Below the pieces are notes generated by a model. That model was not told the origin of the DNA, searched no databases, and saw nothing but the letters and a program-made list of their open reading frames with translations. The position numbers were made by a program, and so were the translations under genes. From assembly GCF_904846035.1 (NCBI RefSeq), contig NZ_CAJGYT010000001.1, positions 1,426,001 to 1,490,000 on the forward strand: a stretch of 64,000 nucleotides of DNA. The letters run 5' to 3'. Numbering within the stretch: position 1 is the first letter of the stretch; every line of letters begins with the position of its first letter. This document shows, piece by piece, positions 60,087 through 64,000 of the stretch. The stretch is from Psychrobacter aestuarii. Lineage in GTDB: Bacteria; Pseudomonadota; Gammaproteobacteria; Pseudomonadales; Moraxellaceae.

Positions 60087-61184
60087 TTATAAATAAGGCG
60101 GTGGTAGCAGCTTATCGCCTGCGTTTAAAGGCAGCTCTGAGCTCAGTACATAGGCGTAGCTGATGTTATCAAAGGTATTGAACACCATCACCATACCTGC
60201 AGGCTCATCGGGCAAGCGTACAGGGCTGTCATTATCAAACACGTCACGTACCAATGGCCCTTTTTGATAGACCGTCAACACGTCCCCTGGTTTTGCGCCT
60301 TGGATTTTGCCCAAGTTAATCGCGACCACACTGCCACGCGCCGCTGAGCTGATAGAGTCCATCACCCGCACAATCAGACCGCCGCGAGTGACATTGGCAG
60401 GCGTTGGATAAAATACAGGAGGTATCGAGTCGTCCAGCTCGACGAACACCCGATCGCCTTCGCGCACTTCTTTGTCATAGCTGTCTACCAGCTGAATGCT
60501 GCTCACCCCGTTACTGGCGACCGAGGTCACCAAACCTGTTGCCACCTGTGTGGCCTCTAGACCGATGGTCTTTTGGGTGGTTGGGTCAACGTACAGCTCG
60601 CCTTTACGGTAGATGCCGTAGCGCTGACCGACCAGTAGTGGGACGCCTTTGGCATAGATTTTATCGCCGCGCGCGGTGATGAGGTTGCGGTTTTTTGACG
60701 CCAGCACGTGCGGCGTGGTGTCAAAATCTTTGGGATTGACAATGACTGTCTTATCCAGCCAGTGCTGTATGGCTGACCATGGAATCGGCGGAATGCTGTT
60801 GGCTGTCGAGGTGACGGTAACTGCCGCCACCGCTGCGGTGCCCAAGACTTGTTTTTCAATGCCTGCGCAGCCTTCACCCGTATCCACGCCGACCAGCGTC
60901 TGACCTTGAATCACGCACAAAATCAGCACGTCACCAGGATAAATCAGATTGGGGTTTTTGATTTGTTTGTTGGTCGCCCAAATCTCTTTCCAGCGCCAAG
61001 GACTGTCCAAATAGCGCCCTGAGATGTCCCACAAGGTATCGCCTTTTTTTACAATGTAGCGGTTGGGGGCATCGGCTTTGATGGTGGGTGCAGGGTTATT
61101 GGCATGCGCCGCCGAAATCAGCATGGCACTACCAAATATGCCCATCGCAACAGATTTTGCAATACGGCTTAGGCTTGTTTTCAT
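60087..61184 (-). CDS. LysM peptidoglycan-binding protein (periplasmic)
   Basis: A 365-residue secreted protein: signal peptide (IAKSVAMGIFGSAMLISAAHA), then one LysM domain (about 45-95, YIVKKGDTLWDISGRYLDSPWRWKEIWATN). The remaining 270 residues are of the type found in the LysM proteins encoded beside dprA in many gammaproteobacteria. No catalytic domain is seen. Start at ATG 61184 (MKTSLS); ATG 61190 or upstream starts are possible. It lies 16 bases before dprA, so the two form an operon. Confidence 0.88.
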   Translation of the reverse strand: MKTSLSRIAKSVAMGIFGSAMLISAAHANNPAPTIKADAPNRYIVKKGDTLWDISGRYLDSPWRWKEIWATNKQIKNPNLIYPGDVLILCVIQGQTLVGVDTGEGCAGIEKQVLGTAAVAAVTVTSTANSIPPIPWSAIQHWLDKTVIVNPKDFDTTPHVLASKNRNLITARGDKIYAKGVPLLVGQRYGIYRKGELYVDPTTQKTIGLEATQVATGLVTSVASNGVSSIQLVDSYDKEVREGDRVFVELDDSIPPVFYPTPANVTRGGLIVRVMDSISSAARGSVVAINLGKIQGAKPGDVLTVYQKGPLVRDVFDNDSPVRLPDEPAGMVMVFNTFDNISYAYVLSSELPLNAGDKLLPPPYL

Positions 61185-61301
61185 GGTCATATCCATCATC
61201 AGTAAAAAGACAGTAGCGATAGCAGGCAGATAAAAGGCACACGCGAACAAGCGGCGCAGGATGGGCGAGTTGCTATCTAAAATAAAGCTACCATAGCACA
61301 A

Positions 61302-61494
61302 TATTAAACAACTTTTTACATTAGAGTAACTTAAATTTGCATGAATGGCTGTGATTTTTTACAAAATATAGTCGAGCCACTTAGATGCGTCTAATTCTTT
61401 ATCCAATAGAATTTATAACGCAGCGTTGAAGCATTATTTGGAGCGGGGTATAAAGAATGGATAGGTATCTTGGACGTATCATTTATCCATAAAA
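61302..61494. other. Gap between thrC and the LysM gene
   Basis: The region should hold the promoter for the LysM-dprA unit. It is AT-rich near 61320-61380, and no gene is seen. The palindrome at 61495-61522 lies at its left-end boundary with thrC. Confidence 0.45.
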
Positions 61495-61522
61495 AAGCAT
61501 CGTTTCACGTGAAACGATGCTT
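61495..61522 (-). terminator. thrC terminator: 28-base perfect palindrome with a parS-like core
   Basis: A perfect palindrome without a loop, arms AAGCATCGTTTCAC and complement. On the minus strand it is followed by a T run, so it can end the thrC transcript. Its centre, GTTTCACGTGAAAC at 61502-61515, is the core of the ParB binding site parS. Confidence 0.8.
61501..61516. promoter_or_regulatory. parS-like site (ParB binding), copy 1
   Basis: CGTTTCACGTGAAACG, which matches the parS consensus TGTTTCACGTGAAACA at 14 of 16 positions; the two mismatches are the outer bases. A second near-perfect site lies 2.2 kb away. Confidence 0.65.
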
Positions 61523-61553
61523 AAATATAAAACAGTAAACGCTACGCTATGAC

Positions 61554-62972
61554 TTAGGCGACTGCCTGTACGTGTGCACGGATTTGCTCAGCGACCAGCT
61601 CGGCATCGTTGTCCAGCACCGTGACGTGCTGCGCCAAGTCCTCTAGCCCCTCGGTGTGCGCAGGGCGCGCAATGTCTATCTGTCCGACTGCCTCGGTGAT
61701 GGTCTCGGCAAACTTGGCAGGCAGTGCAGTCTCAGCGCACACAATGACCTCGCCCACTTGCTGCAAGTCTTTGGCGACTTTGATGCCATCTGCGGTATGC
61801 GGGTCAACCAAATCTTGATGCGTCTCATACAAATCTTTGATGGTCGCTAAGCGGTCTGCGTGCGTTGACTTGCCAGCAGCAAAGCCATACTGACCACTGA
61901 TGGTATCCATCACGTCACTCAAATCAAAGCCTTGACCTTGTTTGACGCCGTCAAACAACTCGTGTACACGCGGCGTGTCTTTTTCGAGCAGCAAGTAGAC
62001 AAAACGCTCGAAGTTTGAGGCTTTAGAGATGTCCATCGACGGGCTTGAGGTCACATAAGTTTTGTCAGCGGCGCGGGGCTGGTATTTGCCTTGATTAAAA
62101 AAGTCGTTCAATACGTCGTTTTCATTGGTAGCGACAATCAAGCGACCAATTGGCAAGCCCATTTCGCGGGCGATGTGTCCTGCGCAGATGTTACCAAAGT
62201 TGCCTGACGGCACGCTAAAGCTGACCTTGTCCGCATTGCTGTCAGTGACCGCAAAATACGCCTTAAAGTAATAGACGATTTGCGCCAAGATGCGTCCCCA
62301 GTTAATCGAGTTGACGGTACCCAAATCGTACTGCGCTTTAAATTCGGCATCTTGCTGTAAGGCTTTGACGATGTCTTGGCAATCATCAAACATGCCTTTG
62401 ATGGCGATGTTATGAATGTTGTCATCGGTTAAGCTGTACATTTGTGCGCGCTGAAAGGCGCTCATTTTGCCGTGCGGTGAAAGCATAAACACTTCAATGT
62501 TCTCTTTGCCGCGTAGTGCATATTCTGCCGCGCTGCCTGTATCGCCACTGGTCGCACCGATGATGGTAATGCGCTTGTTTTTTTGCTTAAGCACGTATTC
62601 AAAGGCATTGCCCAAAAACTGCATCGCCACGTCTTTGAATGCCAAGGTCGGACCGTTTGACAGCTCTAAGACATACAGATTGTCTTCGATTTTGCGTACA
62701 GGGGTAATGTCTGCGCTGCCAAAGGTGTCGGCATTATAAGTGCGAGTGATGATGTCTTCTAAGTCAGCGGCAGGGATGTCGGTCGCAAATTTCGACATAA
62801 TGGCGAGTGCCAGCTCAGGATAGCTGAGGTTGCGCCACTCGCTCAGGGTCGCATCGTCAATCTGCGGATAGGTGTCTGGCAGCATTAAGCCGCCATCAGG
62901 CGCAAGCCCCATCAACAAAACATCGCTAAAATCCATGGGCTCGGTTTGACCACGGGTACTGATATATTTCAT
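61554..62972 (-). CDS. thrC: Threonine synthase
   Basis: PLP enzyme converting O-phosphohomoserine to threonine. The 472 residues show the long-form ThrC start KYISTRGQTEPMDFSDVLLMGLAPDGGL, the PLP lysine K113 in LAFKDVAMQFL, the ATSGDTGSAAEYAL loop and the phosphate-binding VPSGNFGNICAG. Length is typical of proteobacterial ThrC. It ends at the 61495-61522 palindrome. Confidence 0.96.
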   Translation of the reverse strand: MKYISTRGQTEPMDFSDVLLMGLAPDGGLMLPDTYPQIDDATLSEWRNLSYPELALAIMSKFATDIPAADLEDIITRTYNADTFGSADITPVRKIEDNLYVLELSNGPTLAFKDVAMQFLGNAFEYVLKQKNKRITIIGATSGDTGSAAEYALRGKENIEVFMLSPHGKMSAFQRAQMYSLTDDNIHNIAIKGMFDDCQDIVKALQQDAEFKAQYDLGTVNSINWGRILAQIVYYFKAYFAVTDSNADKVSFSVPSGNFGNICAGHIAREMGLPIGRLIVATNENDVLNDFFNQGKYQPRAADKTYVTSSPSMDISKASNFERFVYLLLEKDTPRVHELFDGVKQGQGFDLSDVMDTISGQYGFAAGKSTHADRLATIKDLYETHQDLVDPHTADGIKVAKDLQQVGEVIVCAETALPAKFAETITEAVGQIDIARPAHTEGLEDLAQHVTVLDNDAELVAEQIRAHVQAVA

Positions 62973-63130
62973 GGTGTGTCCTATTGGGTGATTAACTTCA
63001 TTGTCTTGATATCGCTGAGTGCGGACAAGAAGGCATAAGCGTGCTCATAAGATAGCAATCTATACACCCAATGCCAACACACACTTGCTGATATATCCAC
63101 TTTATCAATAGTGCGGAGCGCAGGCTTTGA

Positions 63131-64000
63131 TTATGCCTCAGCCTTTTGTAACAGCGCATAATAAAAGCCATCGCCGCCGTCATTATCTAGCGGCAGGCAC
63201 TGACGACCGATGGTCTGCTCAATACCCCAGTTGCAATCCTCATTAAAGTCGATGGCGCGCGCATCACTGTGGGTGCTGATAAAATGCTGCATTTGCTCGA
63301 CGTTTTCTTGTTTTAAAATCGAGCAGGTCACATACAACAAGTAGCCACCTGCGTTCAGCTGTGACCATAAATTGTCCAAAATTTTTGCCTGTAGCGCGAC
63401 GGTTTGCGCGACATCGCTTTCTTGTCTGAGCAGGCCAATATCAGGATGACGACGGATAACGCCCGTCGCGGTACAGGGCGCGTCTAATAAGATTGCATCA
63501 AAATTTGGCTTGGCTGCCTGCCATGTGGTCGCATCGGCGCAAACGATATCTATCTTTGGCGTGCGCTTATCTTCATTTTGATATACCAGACGCTCCAGAT
63601 TGTCCTTGATACGACCAATACGTGAGGCTTCGTTATCAATCGCAGTCAGCTGAATCTCATCCGCAGCGATTACCGCATCGTCATGTTTCACGTGAAACTC
63701 ATTGACGTCACTTTGCAAAAGGTTTGCCCAATGTGCCAGCTTGCCACCAGGGGCGGCGCAAGCATCGAGCAGGCGTACAGGCTTGGTTGCTGGTGTGGTA
63801 GCCAAAGCACGCTGCAAAATCGGGGCGGCAAGCTGGGCGTGCGCATCTTGCACACTAACTGCGCCAGTCTCAAAGTCAGGCAATGCCTGAATCGCAACCG
63901 ACTGCTGTAGACGTAAGGCGGTCACTTCGAGTGCGGTTTCTGTAGCGGCGGTAGCGGTACGCAAAGTGACAGGCGCGCTGTCAATCTCAGCATCTGTAAG
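63131..64000 (-). CDS. rsmB: 16S rRNA m5C967 methyltransferase, 5'-truncated by the window
   Basis: The frame stays open to the right edge, so the N-terminal NusB-like domain lies outside. The visible 289 residues contain the SAM-binding LLDACAAPGGKLAHW, DAILLDAPCTATGVIRRHPDI and YVTCSILKQENVEQ; the two cysteines in DAPC and TCS are the catalytic pair of NOL1/NOP2/Sun enzymes. It methylates C967 of 16S rRNA. A parS-like site lies within the codons for FHVK. Confidence 0.94.
   Translation of the reverse strand, partial: LTDAEIDSAPVTLRTATAATETALEVTALRLQQSVAIQALPDFETGAVSVQDAHAQLAAPILQRALATTPATKPVRLLDACAAPGGKLAHWANLLQSDVNEFHVKHDDAVIAADEIQLTAIDNEASRIGRIKDNLERLVYQNEDKRTPKIDIVCADATTWQAAKPNFDAILLDAPCTATGVIRRHPDIGLLRQESDVAQTVALQAKILDNLWSQLNAGGYLLYVTCSILKQENVEQMQHFISTHSDARAIDFNEDCNWGIEQTIGRQCLPLDNDGGDGFYYALLQKAEA
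63684..63699. promoter_or_regulatory. parS-like site (ParB binding), copy 2, inside rsmB
   Basis: TGTTTCACGTGAAACT matches the parS consensus TGTTTCACGTGAAACA at 15 of 16 positions. Its location inside a coding gene is common for parS. Confidence 0.75.

Overview
The window looks like a chromosomal segment of a Moraxellaceae gammaproteobacterium, most likely Psychrobacter or a close relative. The grounds are the family-level character of the proteins, a six-gene Na+-translocating NADH:quinone reductase operon, the rRNA spacer order 16S-tRNA-Ile-tRNA-Ala-23S, and the linkage of a LysM protein, dprA and tsaC. No species-level search was possible.

Positions 1-8340 hold two tandem rRNA operons, both on the minus strand. 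The left one (rrnA) contributes only its promoter, leader, 16S, tRNA-Ile and tRNA-Ala, because its 23S lies off the left edge. The right one (rrnB) is complete through 23S, 5S and a strong terminator. Both copies carry many small insertions and deletions at positions that are invariant in all bacteria, including the sarcin-ricin loop, while the neighbouring protein genes read cleanly. I treat this as probable sequence or assembly error. Every open reading frame in this region is spurious.

Positions 8765-32054 are core genome. They hold thrS and infC (with the rare ATT start), a TelA-family protein, RNase R, a BON-MscS channel and hisA. Next come nqrABCDEF with the maturation genes apbE (flavin transfer) and nqrM (Fe-S maturation), then a CynX-type MFS transporter, a TesA-like SGNH lipoprotein hydrolase and a YbbA/YbbP-type ABC exporter.

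Positions 32055-36240 are the one clearly accessory segment. This is a strongly AT-rich pair of DUF262 genes 2 bases apart, the first with a DUF1524 (HNH-type) C-terminus. It resembles GmrSD-type modification-dependent restriction and is the best candidate for an undescribed defence system.

Positions 36377-51633 return to core genes: avtA, hisBH, a GNAT protein, tRNA-Phe, a DUF4385 protein, an EamA transporter, gph, comM, hemN, an SPFH/NfeD pair, two paralogous outer-membrane barrels and bioF-bioC.

Positions 51701-64000 are nearly all minus strand. They hold grpE and dnaK, a small Cys-less HMA-like protein, and a desaturase/epimerase/GbsR cluster carrying two copies of the same palindromic operator. 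The end of the window holds tsaC, dprA, a LysM protein, thrC and the 3' part of rsmB. Two parS-like ParB sites in thrC/rsmB, with the dprA-tsaC-rsmB neighbourhood, suggest the window lies near the replication origin.
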